A stretch of 14,574 nt of DNA from an uncultured Gemella sp. (GTDB lineage: Bacteria; Bacillota; Bacilli; Staphylococcales; Gemellaceae). Where the stretch lies: NCBI GenBank assembly GCA_938038035.1, contig CALHQV010000319.1, positions 1 through 14,574 of the forward strand, written 5' to 3'. Every line of letters begins with the position of its first letter. Position 1 is the first letter of the stretch. The translations under genes were made by a program, and so were the position numbers. Positions 7,511 to 14,574 of the stretch are shown here, piece after piece. Below the pieces are notes generated by a model. It made no database searches and was not told the origin of the DNA. It saw only the letters and a list, made by a program, of their open reading frames with translations.

Positions 7511-7555
7511 AAAATAAAAAAACACCCTTACTCTGAATTTCAGAATAAGGGCGTT
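7511..7555 (-). terminator. T-box attenuator (terminator hairpin)
   Basis: Arms 7539-7555 and 7521-7537 pair over 17 positions (AACGCCCTTA side against the TAAGGGTGTT side, with two G-U pairs). A T-rich tract follows (7520-7511). It ends 22 nt before the metN start, so termination here would silence metNI when tRNA is charged. Confidence 0.92.
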
Positions 7556-7765
7556 TTACGCGGTACCACCTTATATTTTACTTATTGCAACTACTAACAT
7601 AGTCTATCCTATAACGTGGATCGCCGAACAAAGTTTACATTTTATGTTTACCTTATTAACCACTCGAACCATTTTCATAGATTTTATAATATACCTTCTC
7701 AGCTAACGGTACTCTCTTAAAATATTCCATCTATTACTTATACGAGTATTGGTTACTATTAATTT
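7511..7765 (-). ncRNA. T-box riboswitch leader of metNI, probably tRNA-Met
   Basis: The minus strand contains the T-box core AAGGTGGTACCGCG (7559-7572) followed by a terminator, the standard arrangement. Stem I is recognisable. Its base pairs AACCA-ACTCG with CGAGTGGTT, its upper part pairs ATAGAT with ATCTAT, and the internal loop has AGTA on one side and GAAAATGGTT on the other. ATG at 7670-7672 in that loop is the likely specifier codon. The UGGU of the T-box would pair with an ACCA tRNA end, consistent with tRNA-Met. AATAAG (7581-7586) can pair with CTTATT of the terminator arm to build the antiterminator. The transcript end is taken as the terminator; the start is inferred from the promoter. 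This accounts for the 364-nt gap between nrnA and metN. Confidence 0.9.
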
Positions 7766-7771
7766 CTAATA

Positions 7772-7800
7772 AGTATACCATTATATTTTTCTGGTGTCAA
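7772..7800 (-). promoter_or_regulatory. Promoter of the T-box-metNI unit
   Basis: A perfect -35 TTGACA (7795-7800) and a -10 TATACT (7772-7777) are separated by 17 nt. The first bases of stem I follow about 7 nt later, as expected for a T-box leader. Confidence 0.85.
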
Positions 7801-7812
7801 GTGTGATTTTTG

Positions 7813-7834
7813 AAAACATTCTATAGAATATTCT
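7813..7834 (-). repeat. Weak hairpin after nrnA
   Basis: The 12-nt palindrome ATTCTATAGAAT (7818-7829) extends to a 9-bp stem with two G-U pairs in the minus-strand RNA. It lies between the nrnA stop and the metNI promoter. No T-run follows, so it is at best an inefficient terminator or an mRNA 3'-end structure. Confidence 0.35.
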
Positions 7835-7852
7835 GAAAATAATTATCTAATT

Positions 7853-8836
7853 TTATATTTTGATTTTATTTTCTCTAAGGTATTCTGCCACTACTCTAGC
7901 CATATCATCTAGTAAGTCGTCTAATTCTTCCCAGTTTTTCACCGTTGCTCCACTCGCTAATGGATGACCCCCTCCTGCATATTTTTCAGCAAGAGTATTG
8001 ATTACAGGACCTTTAGAACGTATACGCACACGCACCTTGTTTCCTTCATCAATAGCAAAACACCACGCATATAAATCTTTTAGACTTCTAAGTAAGTTGA
8101 CCCCTGTTGAAACTTCACCAGGATCTACCCCATATTTATCCATATCCTCTTTTGTAATTTTTAGATATGCAACACCATCTTGATAGACATCATAATTTTC
8201 AAAAATAAATGCTCTAAAACGCATAATGTTTTCACTAATTATCTCCATCTTGTCTAATAGCGCACTCATATTAAAATCATATTTTATTAATTCTGAAGCA
8301 ACTCTTAGTGTATCATTTGAAGTATTCGGGAATAAAAATCTTCCAGTATCTCCAACTATACCAAGGTATAATAATTTAGCAGCTTCATCATTTAATTTAA
8401 TTTCATAATATTTATTTAGATATTCATAAAAATTATAGATTAATTCACTACAAGATGAAACATCAGTATTAACTAAATTAATTCCCCCATAATTATCTAA
8501 AGGTGGGTGATGATCGATTTTTATAAGAAAGTTGTTTTTAGTAAATAGTTTTCCATCTATTCTAGGGAAGTTTGCTGTATCAGTTACTATCACCAAAGCA
8601 TCTTTATAATCTTCTTCAGTTACTTCTGAATTTTTAAACAGAAATTCTAGTGATGGTGAATCCTTACCTACTGTTATAACTGTTTTTTCCGGGAAATTTT
8701 CTTTAATAAGTTGATACATTGCCCCTTGTGAACCATAAGCATCTGGATCGGGTCTTTCATGTCTATGAATAATTATCTTATCATTTTCTTTTATTTTTTG
8801 GAAAATTTCCTCATATAAATCTCCGTATATATCCAT
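7853..8836 (-). CDS. nrnA: Bifunctional oligoribonuclease / pAp phosphatase NrnA
   Basis: DHH/DHHA1 phosphoesterase. NrnA proteins degrade 2-5-nt RNAs and dephosphorylate pAp; members of the family also cleave pApA, the breakdown product of c-di-AMP. The 327 residues show HRHERPDPDAYGS (24-36, metal-binding His and Asp residues), TDTAN (85-89), IDHHP (107-111) and GDTGRFLFP (162-170). Near the end is GGGHPLASG (about 288-296), the DHHA1 substrate-binding motif. The start at 8836 matches the family N-terminus, with MDIYGDLYEEIFQ before the first strand. Its ribosome site is poor (only GAAAGAAG-like purines). It follows the ytoI-like gene by 16 nt, the same neighbourhood as ytoI/ytqI in Bacillus. 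Confidence 0.93.
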   Translation of the reverse strand: MDIYGDLYEEIFQKIKENDKIIIHRHERPDPDAYGSQGAMYQLIKENFPEKTVITVGKDSPSLEFLFKNSEVTEEDYKDALVIVTDTANFPRIDGKLFTKNNFLIKIDHHPPLDNYGGINLVNTDVSSCSELIYNFYEYLNKYYEIKLNDEAAKLLYLGIVGDTGRFLFPNTSNDTLRVASELIKYDFNMSALLDKMEIISENIMRFRAFIFENYDVYQDGVAYLKITKEDMDKYGVDPGEVSTGVNLLRSLKDLYAWCFAIDEGNKVRVRIRSKGPVINTLAEKYAGGGHPLASGATVKNWEELDDLLDDMARVVAEYLRENKIKI

Positions 8837-8852
8837 TTAATTTCTTCTTTCT

Positions 8853-10160
8853 TTAATTTCTTTGGAATACTTGACATGTTACCATAGCTTTGGCAACTAA
8901 TTCTGTTTTATCATAAACTTCTACATCAAATTTAGCAGTTTTTCTACCAATATCCAAGATATTTACTTTTGTAGTTATAGTTCTATCTAATGGCACTGAT
9001 TTCAAGAAGTAAAGTGTTGTGTTCTGCATTAGAACTTCACTTCTATTATAGTTATAGCTTGTGATATGAATAGATTCATCTATAATACTTAATAAAGCCG
9101 AACTTGAAAATGTACCAAACTGATCAAGCATTTGAGGAATAACTTTAACCTGAAGTCCATCCGCTCTTGGAACTATACCTTTTCGCATAATCTCATCAAA
9201 TGTATCATTATTGTTTCCATCTTGGAATCTATTATTAGTTAATAAAGAGTTTATAACAATTTTTCTAGTTACAACCCCTAGTAACGTATTCTTAGAATCA
9301 ATTACAGGCATAAGCTCATAACCTTCAGATAACATAGTATTAGCTACTGAAGATATAGGAGTTTCTAAAGTAGTAGTTTCAACTTTTCTCTCCATAACTT
9401 CTTTAATTAATGCATCTTTATCTTGTAAAAATACATCACGTGCTGTGACTATACCAACTAATTTACCATATTCATTTACAACTGGATATCTAGTATGTCC
9501 AGCTTTTAATTGAAGTTTATACCAATCTTGAACAGTATCATTTAAATTAATAGTATACAGTTTTTCAACTTTTATATAAATACTTTCAACAGTTATTATA
9601 TCTCGCTTGATTATTTGGTCGTTAGTTACCCTATTAATTAAGTGAGTAACAGAGAAAGTATCATGAGGTGTAATTATCAATGGTAGATTCTTACTGTCTG
9701 CTAATGCTCTAATTGAATCATTTGGAACATATCCTCCTGTTACTAAAATAGCACACCCTTTTTCAAGTGACATTTCTATAATTTTCGGGCGATTTCCAAT
9801 TATTAATAATGTACCTTTTCTAATATGTTGACCAACCTGCTCAGAGTCCATAGCACCAATTGCAAAATCTTGTACTATTTCATGTATTCCTCCACGTCCA
9901 GCGATTAATTGCCCACTTACAATATTTACAATCTCAGAATAAGATAATTTTTCTACATTATCTCGTTCTTTCTTCTGAATCCTTACTGTACCGACACGTT
10001 CAATAGAAGAAACAAAACCACGATTTTCGGATTCTTTTATCGCTCGATAAGCTGTCCCTTCACTAACTTTTAGTTCTTTAGCTACTTGACGAACTGATAT
10101 TTTACTTCCAATAGGAAGACTCTTAATATATTCTAATATTTTCTGGTGTTTTGATTTCAT
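8853..10160 (-). CDS. ytoI: YtoI-type regulator: wHTH, DRTGG, CBS pair and hotdog domains
   Basis: Protein of unknown ligand and target. I start at ATG 10160 (435 aa, MKSKHQKILEYIK), which has AAGGAGG at 10168-10174 with 7-nt spacing. A longer reading from 10202 lacks a ribosome site and homology. The order of domains is winged helix-turn-helix (about 5-60, with VSEGTAYRAIKE as the recognition region), DRTGG domain (about 75-185, GNR and TGGYVPND), two CBS repeats (about 195-250 and 252-310), and a hotdog/thioesterase-like fold (about 335-433, PQMLDQFGTFSS and NTTLYFLK). The layout is that of B. subtilis YtoI. CBS and DRTGG modules in other proteins bind adenine nucleotides, so a nucleotide-sensing transcription factor is a fair inference. 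Cotranscription with nrnA fits adenylate or nano-RNA signalling. Confidence 0.85.
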   Translation of the reverse strand: MKSKHQKILEYIKSLPIGSKISVRQVAKELKVSEGTAYRAIKESENRGFVSSIERVGTVRIQKKERDNVEKLSYSEIVNIVSGQLIAGRGGIHEIVQDFAIGAMDSEQVGQHIRKGTLLIIGNRPKIIEMSLEKGCAILVTGGYVPNDSIRALADSKNLPLIITPHDTFSVTHLINRVTNDQIIKRDIITVESIYIKVEKLYTINLNDTVQDWYKLQLKAGHTRYPVVNEYGKLVGIVTARDVFLQDKDALIKEVMERKVETTTLETPISSVANTMLSEGYELMPVIDSKNTLLGVVTRKIVINSLLTNNRFQDGNNNDTFDEIMRKGIVPRADGLQVKVIPQMLDQFGTFSSSALLSIIDESIHITSYNYNRSEVLMQNTTLYFLKSVPLDRTITTKVNILDIGRKTAKFDVEVYDKTELVAKAMVTCQVFQRN

Positions 10161-10227
10161 GATTTTTCCTCCTTGTGTTTTTATTATAATACAAACATGC
10201 ATTTATAACACATTATACTCATATGTA

Positions 10228-10256
10228 ATTATATACTTTTTAGAAAACTATTTCAA
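10228..10256 (-). promoter_or_regulatory. Promoter of ytoI-nrnA
   Basis: -35 TTGAAA (10251-10256), a 17-nt spacer and a perfect -10 TATAAT (10228-10233), about 60 nt upstream of the ytoI start. It abuts the glmU terminator, so the two units are tightly packed. Confidence 0.8.
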
Positions 10257-10260
10257 GATA

Positions 10261-10298
10261 AAAAAATATGAAAGATAAGTTATTTTACTTATCTTTCA
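10261..10298 (-). terminator. Rho-independent terminator downstream of glmU
   Basis: TGAAAGATAAGT and ACTTATCTTTCA form a perfect 12-bp stem (10269-10280 with 10287-10298) around a 6-nt loop. A TATTTTTTT tract follows in the minus direction. It stands about 130 nt after the glmU stop; the stretch between (10299-10430) is AT-rich and I see no credible gene in it. Confidence 0.88.
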
Positions 10299-10430
10299 TC
10301 AATTCATTAAAAATATTTACTCATATTCTTATTGTTAAAACATATTGAAGTTTTCTCTATCATTTAACTAATACAGTTTATTTTAGTTTTTTTTACTATA
10401 ACAATCAAATAAATATTCAACAATAATATT

Positions 10431-11813
10431 TTACGATTTTCTACCTGCTGGCATTTTTTTAGCATAACCCATTTTATTTTCTTGTTTTACTCGAGCTATT
10501 ACCAATGCATCATCTGGGGCATTTTCTGTAACTGTCGTTCCAGCTGCAACTACTGCACCATCTCCGATTTCTAATGGAGCTATTAAATTAGAATTACATC
10601 CTATAAATGCATCACTTCCAATTTTTGTTTTATATTTATTTTTACCATCGTAGTTAACCGTGATTGTCCCGCATCCAATATTTGTGTTATTTCCTACTTC
10701 TGCGTCTCCAAGATAACTAAGATGTGCAGTCTTAGATCCATCTCCATATGTAGTATTTTTTAATTCTACAAAGTTTCCAATTCTAACATGCTCACCTAGG
10801 TCACAATTGTTTCTTATGTGCGCATATGGACCTACACTAGTAAAGTCTCCAATTTTCGAATCACTAATAGTTGAAGATAATACTTTTACTCCATTTCCTA
10901 TTTTCGCATTTTCTAAATATGAATTTGGTTTAATTTGACAATCTTCTCCAATTACCGTATTAGATTTAATAGTAACATTTGGATAAATTGTCGTATCACG
11001 ACCAATAATTGCATTTGGTGCAATGTACGTATTATTAGGATCTACCAATGTAACTCCAGCAAGCATATGTTTAGTATTAATTCTATTTCTCATAACATTT
11101 TCTGCATAAGCTAAAGCTACTCTATCGTTCACTCCAAAAGTTTCATCAAAATCATCACATAGATATGTCTCGATTATTTCTTTTTGCTCACGAATTAAAG
11201 CAAGTACATCTGGTAAATAATATTCTCCTTGATTGTTATCATTTTTAACTTTTTCTAACATTTCAAATAACAGTTTATTATCAAAACAATAGATTCCAGA
11301 GTTAATTTCTTTGATTTTTTTCTCTTGTTCTGTTGCATCTTTTTCTTCAACAATCTTCACTAATTTCCCGTTAACATCACGAATTATACGACCATATGCA
11401 AATGGATCATCAGCTATTGCTGTTAATACAGTTGCTTTAGCATTTGTATTCTCATGGTGATCTAGCATACTATTGATAGTTTCAGGACGAATTAGTGGTG
11501 TATCTCCATACATTACTATAGTCGTACCTTCTTTATCTTTAAGTTCATCTTTAGCAACTTTAACAGCATGTGCTGTTCCTAATTGTTCAGCTTGTAGAAC
11601 AAACTTAGTTCTATCTCCTAAGACCTCTTTAACTCTCTCTGCTCCATGACCAACTACAGTGATTACTTCTTGCATTTCTAAATCACTAAGGCTATCTAAA
11701 ACTAATTCAACCATAGTTCTGTCACAAACTTTGTGTAATACCTTATATAATTTCGACTGCATTCGAGTTCCTTTTCCAGCCGCTAATATAACTGCATATC
11801 TATTATTACTCAT
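10431..11813 (-). CDS. glmU: Bifunctional GlmU (UDP-GlcNAc pyrophosphorylase / GlcN-1-P acetyltransferase)
   Basis: Catalyses the last two steps to UDP-N-acetylglucosamine, the precursor of peptidoglycan and teichoic acids: acetylation of glucosamine-1-phosphate, then uridylylation. From ATG 11813 (460 aa) the nucleotidyltransferase domain shows LAAGKGTRM (10-18), QLGTAHA (77-83) and MYGDTPL (101-107). The second half (from about 250) is a left-handed beta-helix of hexapeptide repeats, with the acetyltransferase signature TAHLSYLGDAEVG containing the catalytic His. I prefer ATG 11813 over 11822: GAGGA (11822-11826) stands 8 nt before it, while it touches the alternative codon. It overlaps purR by 8 nt. 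The yabJ-spoVG genes that separate purR and glmU in Bacillus are absent, and no prs follows. Confidence 0.96.
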   Translation of the reverse strand: MSNNRYAVILAAGKGTRMQSKLYKVLHKVCDRTMVELVLDSLSDLEMQEVITVVGHGAERVKEVLGDRTKFVLQAEQLGTAHAVKVAKDELKDKEGTTIVMYGDTPLIRPETINSMLDHHENTNAKATVLTAIADDPFAYGRIIRDVNGKLVKIVEEKDATEQEKKIKEINSGIYCFDNKLLFEMLEKVKNDNNQGEYYLPDVLALIREQKEIIETYLCDDFDETFGVNDRVALAYAENVMRNRINTKHMLAGVTLVDPNNTYIAPNAIIGRDTTIYPNVTIKSNTVIGEDCQIKPNSYLENAKIGNGVKVLSSTISDSKIGDFTSVGPYAHIRNNCDLGEHVRIGNFVELKNTTYGDGSKTAHLSYLGDAEVGNNTNIGCGTITVNYDGKNKYKTKIGSDAFIGCNSNLIAPLEIGDGAVVAAGTTVTENAPDDALVIARVKQENKMGYAKKMPAGRKS

Positions 11814-12660
11814 TTTCAACATCCTCTTTTTCTACTTGGCGTAATTTTTCTATAACATTCCCTAGTTTAACATCAAATGTTCCATTAAATTCATCGATGT
11901 TTTCAATTTTTGATAAGTATAAATAATCATCTTCGTGTTCTCTTGGCGAATCAAAACATTGCGTGATTATCACTTTCCCAACAACATCAACATCAAATTC
12001 ACTCATTAGACTCTCCATACCTGTTAGGACTCCTCCTCCACGCATGAAATCATCCACTAATAGTACTTTTGATCCTGTATTTAAACTTCGTTTAGATAAA
12101 ATCATCGTTTCTATTTTCTTAGTCGAACCTGAAACATAGTTTATTGCAACAGTAGTTCCTTCAGTAACTTTATTATCTCTTCTAATAATAATTACAGGCT
12201 TATTCAGTATTGAAGCTATAGCATAAGCAACAGGAATACCCTTTGTTGCTACTGTAACTACAGCATCTACTTCTTTATTTTTATAAACTGTAGCAACCAC
12301 TCGTCCTAGCTTGTTCATTAAACTAGGATTACCTATTATATCAGACATAAAAATATATCCACCTGCTAATAAACGATTTCCATCATTAATTTTATCAAGA
12401 AAACCATTAAGAATTTCTCTAGCATCTTCTTCTACTAATGTTGGGATAAATAAAACACCCCCACTTACTCCAGCTAGAGTTTTAACTTCTCCAATATTTT
12501 CTTCTTTAAAACCATTTTTTATTATGTGGATATCTTCACTAATAGAAGACTTAGCTTGATTAAATTTTGAAACGAAATATGTTAAAGGAATTAATTTATT
12601 AGGATTATTTAATAAATATTCCGTCATAACAACTATTCTTTCACTTCTCTTTAACTTCAT
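11806..12660 (-). CDS. purR: Purine operon repressor PurR
   Basis: Gram-positive type PurR, which represses purine synthesis and transport genes and is released from DNA by PRPP. It is unrelated to the LacI-type PurR of E. coli. The 284 residues comprise an N-terminal winged helix (about 1-70, SERIVVMTEYLLNNP, AKSSISEDI) and a phosphoribosyltransferase-like domain (about 75-280). The latter has VTVATKGIPVAYA (135-147), RRDNKVTEGTTVAINYVSGS (160-179), and the PRPP motif VLLVDDFMRGGG (199-210). Length matches B. subtilis PurR (285 aa). AAGGAG (12667-12672) lies 6 nt before ATG. Its promoter carries a PurBox, so autoregulation is likely. Confidence 0.96.
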   Translation of the reverse strand: MKLKRSERIVVMTEYLLNNPNKLIPLTYFVSKFNQAKSSISEDIHIIKNGFKEENIGEVKTLAGVSGGVLFIPTLVEEDAREILNGFLDKINDGNRLLAGGYIFMSDIIGNPSLMNKLGRVVATVYKNKEVDAVVTVATKGIPVAYAIASILNKPVIIIRRDNKVTEGTTVAINYVSGSTKKIETMILSKRSLNTGSKVLLVDDFMRGGGVLTGMESLMSEFDVDVVGKVIITQCFDSPREHEDDYLYLSKIENIDEFNGTFDVKLGNVIEKLRQVEKEDVENE

Positions 12661-12743
12661 CTCATACTCCTTACATGTACATATAACGATTCACAATCAT
12701 TATACAATACATTCAATATATTTTATTCGTATATTATATGTAT

Positions 12744-12772
12744 ATAATACCACCATTGTTCGGAATAGTAAA
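12744..12772 (-). promoter_or_regulatory. Candidate promoter of purR-glmU
   Basis: -35 TTTACT (12767-12772), a 17-nt spacer and -10 TATTAT (12744-12749). Each hexamer is imperfect (4/6 and 5/6), but the spacing is ideal and a PurBox fills the spacer. Other TATAAT-like strings nearer the gene lack a matching -35. Confidence 0.5.
12755..12767 (-). promoter_or_regulatory. PurBox operator upstream of purR
   Basis: The minus strand reads TATTCCGAACAAT, matching 12 of 13 positions of the PurBox consensus AWWWCCGAACWWT; only the first base differs. It lies between the proposed -35 and -10, where bound PurR would block RNA polymerase. A second, inverted box at the usual 16-17-nt spacing is not evident. 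The nearest resemblance is a poorer match at 12804-12816. Confidence 0.75.
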
Positions 12773-12830
12773 GATATAGCAAAGATTTTTAAGTTCATTT
12801 TAACTAATCAAACAATTTATTACTGTATAT

Positions 12831-12868
12831 ATAAAAAGAAGAGATAGCATTTTCATTCTATCTCTTCT
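12831..12868 (-). terminator. Rho-independent terminator of the CNNM/CorC-type gene
   Basis: AGAAGAGATAG and CTATCTCTTCT form a perfect 11-bp stem (12837-12847 with 12858-12868) around a 10-nt loop, followed by a T-rich tract in the minus direction. It begins 8 nt after the stop codon of the upstream gene. Confidence 0.88.
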
Positions 12869-12876
12869 AATTTCTA

Positions 12877-14178
12877 TTATTTTTCTTTCCAAACTTCTAA
12901 AGTTCGTATTTGATTTTCCTCTACTTTTCTAACTACAAATGTTAATTTATCTATAGAGTAGACTGCCCCAACTTTAGCTTCATATTTTTCTAAATATACA
13001 TAAGCTCCAATAGTATCTACTTCTTCATGAGGTAAATGTACATGGAATAATGCGTTCACATCTTGTATAGGTACCCAACCATCAACTAGATAGTGACCAT
13101 TTTTTAACTTTTTAATTAAGCTTTGTTCATCTTCATCGAACTCATCTCGAATTTCTCCAGTAATCTCTTCAACTATATCCTCTAGCGTAACTACACCACT
13201 AGTCCCTCCATATTCATCTGTTATAACAATCATATGTTCTCTATTTTGCTTAATAGTTGCTAAAACTTGAGAAATAGGTGTATGCTCAAAGATTTTTATC
13301 GCTGGTGTGATATATTCTTCTAAGTCTTTAGTTGTTTCTATTGGTTTATCTGTAAATAATAATTTCTTAACATTCAAAATCCCTAGAATTTTATCTTTAT
13401 CACCATCTTCAATTACCGGATATCTTGTATATTCTTCTTGTTTTAATTGTCTCATTATAATCCCTAGAGAATCACTCATATCAATTGCTTCAACCTCTGT
13501 TCTAGGTGTCATGATTTCTTTAGCGATTTTATTATCGAATTCAAACACTCTCTCTACATAGCGGTACTCTACATCATTAATTTGACCATGTAGTCTTGAA
13601 GATTTCATAATCGTTCTAAGTTCTTGTTCACTGTGAATATCATCGTGTTCAGAAGCAGGTTCGAATCCAAACATTTTCGCTATAAGATTGGCTAATGAAT
13701 TAAGTAACCACACTAGCGGTCTCATAACTTTATCGAACATATACATTGGCCAAGCCACACGTAAACATGTTTTTTCTGCAGATTGAATCGCTATAGTTTT
13801 AGGAACTAATTCTCCTAAAACGACATGTAATAATGTCATAAACCCAAATGATACCACTAATGAAATAGTATGCGTAACTGTTTCATTTAAGTTTAACAAT
13901 TCAAAAATAGGATTAAATAGAGAATGAAATGTAGATTCCCCTATCCAACCTAATCCAAGAGAAACAATTGTAATACCTAGCTGTGTTGCAGACAAGTAGT
14001 GATCTAATTGTTCTACCATCGTAACTAATATTTTTGCTGTTTTATTTCCTGATTCAACTAATTCATTCACCCTTGTTGGTCTAAGTTTAACAAGTGCAAA
14101 TTCAAACATTACAAATATTGCCGAGGCAATAAGTAATAATACAATTATTAATATTTTAATTAAGATACTGAGATCCAT
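12877..14178 (-). CDS. CNNM/CorC-family membrane protein, probable Mg2+ (divalent cation) exporter
   Basis: Hemolysin-C/CorC family transporter related to Bacillus YhdP and staphylococcal MpfA, which are implicated in magnesium efflux. The 433 residues begin with a CNNM (DUF21) membrane domain (about 1-170) with hydrophobic segments near 4-28, 64-86, 103-125 and 153-170, including the signature SATQLGITIVSLGLGWIGE (63-81). A CBS pair follows (about 220-345), with IMTPRTEVEAID and EHMIVITDEYGGTSGVVTLEDIVEEI split by a linker. The C-terminus is a CorC_HlyC domain (about 355-433). No strong Shine-Dalgarno precedes ATG 14178; the closest purine run (AAAGAGG) is about 15 nt away. The start is still favoured by the N-terminal helix, and an in-frame stop codon lies just upstream. 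Cation specificity is inferred from the family. Confidence 0.88.
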   Translation of the reverse strand: MDLSILIKILIIVLLLIASAIFVMFEFALVKLRPTRVNELVESGNKTAKILVTMVEQLDHYLSATQLGITIVSLGLGWIGESTFHSLFNPIFELLNLNETVTHTISLVVSFGFMTLLHVVLGELVPKTIAIQSAEKTCLRVAWPMYMFDKVMRPLVWLLNSLANLIAKMFGFEPASEHDDIHSEQELRTIMKSSRLHGQINDVEYRYVERVFEFDNKIAKEIMTPRTEVEAIDMSDSLGIIMRQLKQEEYTRYPVIEDGDKDKILGILNVKKLLFTDKPIETTKDLEEYITPAIKIFEHTPISQVLATIKQNREHMIVITDEYGGTSGVVTLEDIVEEITGEIRDEFDEDEQSLIKKLKNGHYLVDGWVPIQDVNALFHVHLPHEEVDTIGAYVYLEKYEAKVGAVYSIDKLTFVVRKVEENQIRTLEVWKEK

Positions 14179-14226
14179 ATGGTTTTAATTTAACCTCTTT
14201 CCTTATTTTTTAGTCATTAATAAATA

Positions 14227-14255
14227 ATTTTACTACATATAAACTTTTTTTTCAA
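14227..14255 (-). promoter_or_regulatory. Promoter of the CNNM/CorC-type gene
   Basis: -35 TTGAAA (14250-14255), a 17-nt spacer and -10 TAAAAT (14227-14232), about 50 nt before the start codon. The remainder of the divergent 218-nt intergenic region (14179-14396) is AT-rich, and I see no clear hexamer pair for the plus-strand gene. Confidence 0.6.
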
Positions 14256-14396
14256 TTATTATAGTATCAACCTAGAATAGTGAATTTTTTTGGGAATGAA
14301 ATATATACTACATAATTTTTAATTCATTATATTGGAATTTTCTTTTACAGAGTGTTAGTATATAAAATATATGAAAACGCTATAGAGAGGTGTAAG

Positions 14397-14574
14397 ATGA
14401 AAGATATTGTAGACTTTAATAATTTTTGGAATAAAAAAATAGAACTTATTGATGCTATTCAACCTAAATTCATTTTAAATAAAACTTCATTTTCAAAATT
14501 TGATAATATAGAGTTCTATGATTTAACTTTCACTAGCTATGATAATTCTGTTATTTATACAAAATATATAAAAA
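14397..14574 (+). CDS. Partial CDS, AXE1-type acetylxylan esterase / cephalosporin-C deacetylase family
   Basis: The only plus-strand gene, cut by the window end after 59 codons. An AGAGAGGTG purine run (14384-14392) lies just upstream of the ATG. The visible N-terminus has DFNNFWNKKIELIDAIQPKF (6-25) and IEFYDLTFTSYDNSVIYTKY (38-57). These match the opening of AXE1-family alpha/beta-hydrolases, where an FWD/FWN helix is followed by a beta-strand with YDLTF-G-DG. Such enzymes remove acetyl groups from sugars or cephalosporin-like esters in the cytoplasm. The catalytic Ser-Asp-His triad would lie beyond the window, so function and integrity are unproven. It is transcribed divergently from the CNNM/CorC-type gene. 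Confidence 0.65.
   Translation, partial: MKDIVDFNNFWNKKIELIDAIQPKFILNKTSFSKFDNIEFYDLTFTSYDNSVIYTKYIK

Noticed and set aside
12804..12816. Second PurBox in inverted orientation
   Set aside because: Only about 10 of 13 positions match. It is 36 nt from the first box rather than 16-17, so I do not list it as a feature.
1..14574. Insertion sequences, phage genes, CRISPR array, toxin-antitoxin pair, tRNA or rRNA genes
   Set aside because: Reading both strands showed no transposase or integrase, no regularly spaced direct repeats, no cloverleaf-like gene and no small paired genes. The gaps are short and explained by promoters, terminators or the T-box.

Overview
The window is AT-rich, densely packed chromosomal DNA from a low-GC Firmicute of the class Bacilli. 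Nearly every protein has a clear Bacillus/Staphylococcus-type counterpart: TrmK, DinB, RNase J2, RNase HII, RbgA, MetNI, NrnA, a YtoI-type regulator, GlmU and PurR. A Gemella-like organism is my guess from the base composition and the purR-glmU adjacency, but I cannot prove it here. All genes except the last read on the minus strand, so the transcription units run from high to low coordinates.

Layout from high to low coordinates. (a) 14397-14574, plus strand: the first 59 codons of an AXE1-type (acetylxylan esterase / cephalosporin-C deacetylase) gene, divergent from the rest. (b) 12877-14178: a CNNM/CorC-type membrane protein with its own promoter and terminator. (c) 11806-12660 and 10431-11813: purR-glmU, overlapping by 8 nt. 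Their promoter carries a near-consensus PurBox, so PurR probably autoregulates and also controls UDP-GlcNAc synthesis. (d) 8853-10160 and 7853-8836: ytoI-like regulator plus nrnA, behind a strong promoter. (e) 6475-7488 and 5813-6475: metN-metI, preceded by a T-box leader whose specifier is probably AUG, and ended by a clear terminator. No metQ is adjacent. (f) 4706-5584, 3937-4716 and 2085-3947: rbgA-rnhB-rnjB, each gene overlapping the next by 11 nt. (g) After a 79-nt hairpin come dinB (759-1967), trmK (65-745) and the first 12 codons of an unidentified gene (1-37).

Most of the window is housekeeping: RNA maturation and decay (RNase J2, RNase HII, NrnA, TrmK), 50S ribosome assembly (RbgA), purine control, cell-wall precursor synthesis, methionine uptake and translesion DNA synthesis. 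I saw no mobile element, CRISPR array, phage remnant, rRNA or tRNA gene, and no obvious new defence or biosynthetic system.

The points most worth a second look are the degenerate active site and Asn/Lys-rich tail of RNase J2, the long hairpin between rnjB and dinB, the PurBox inside the purR-glmU promoter, the T-box on metNI without metQ, and the conserved pairing of an uncharacterised wHTH-DRTGG-CBS-hotdog regulator with NrnA.
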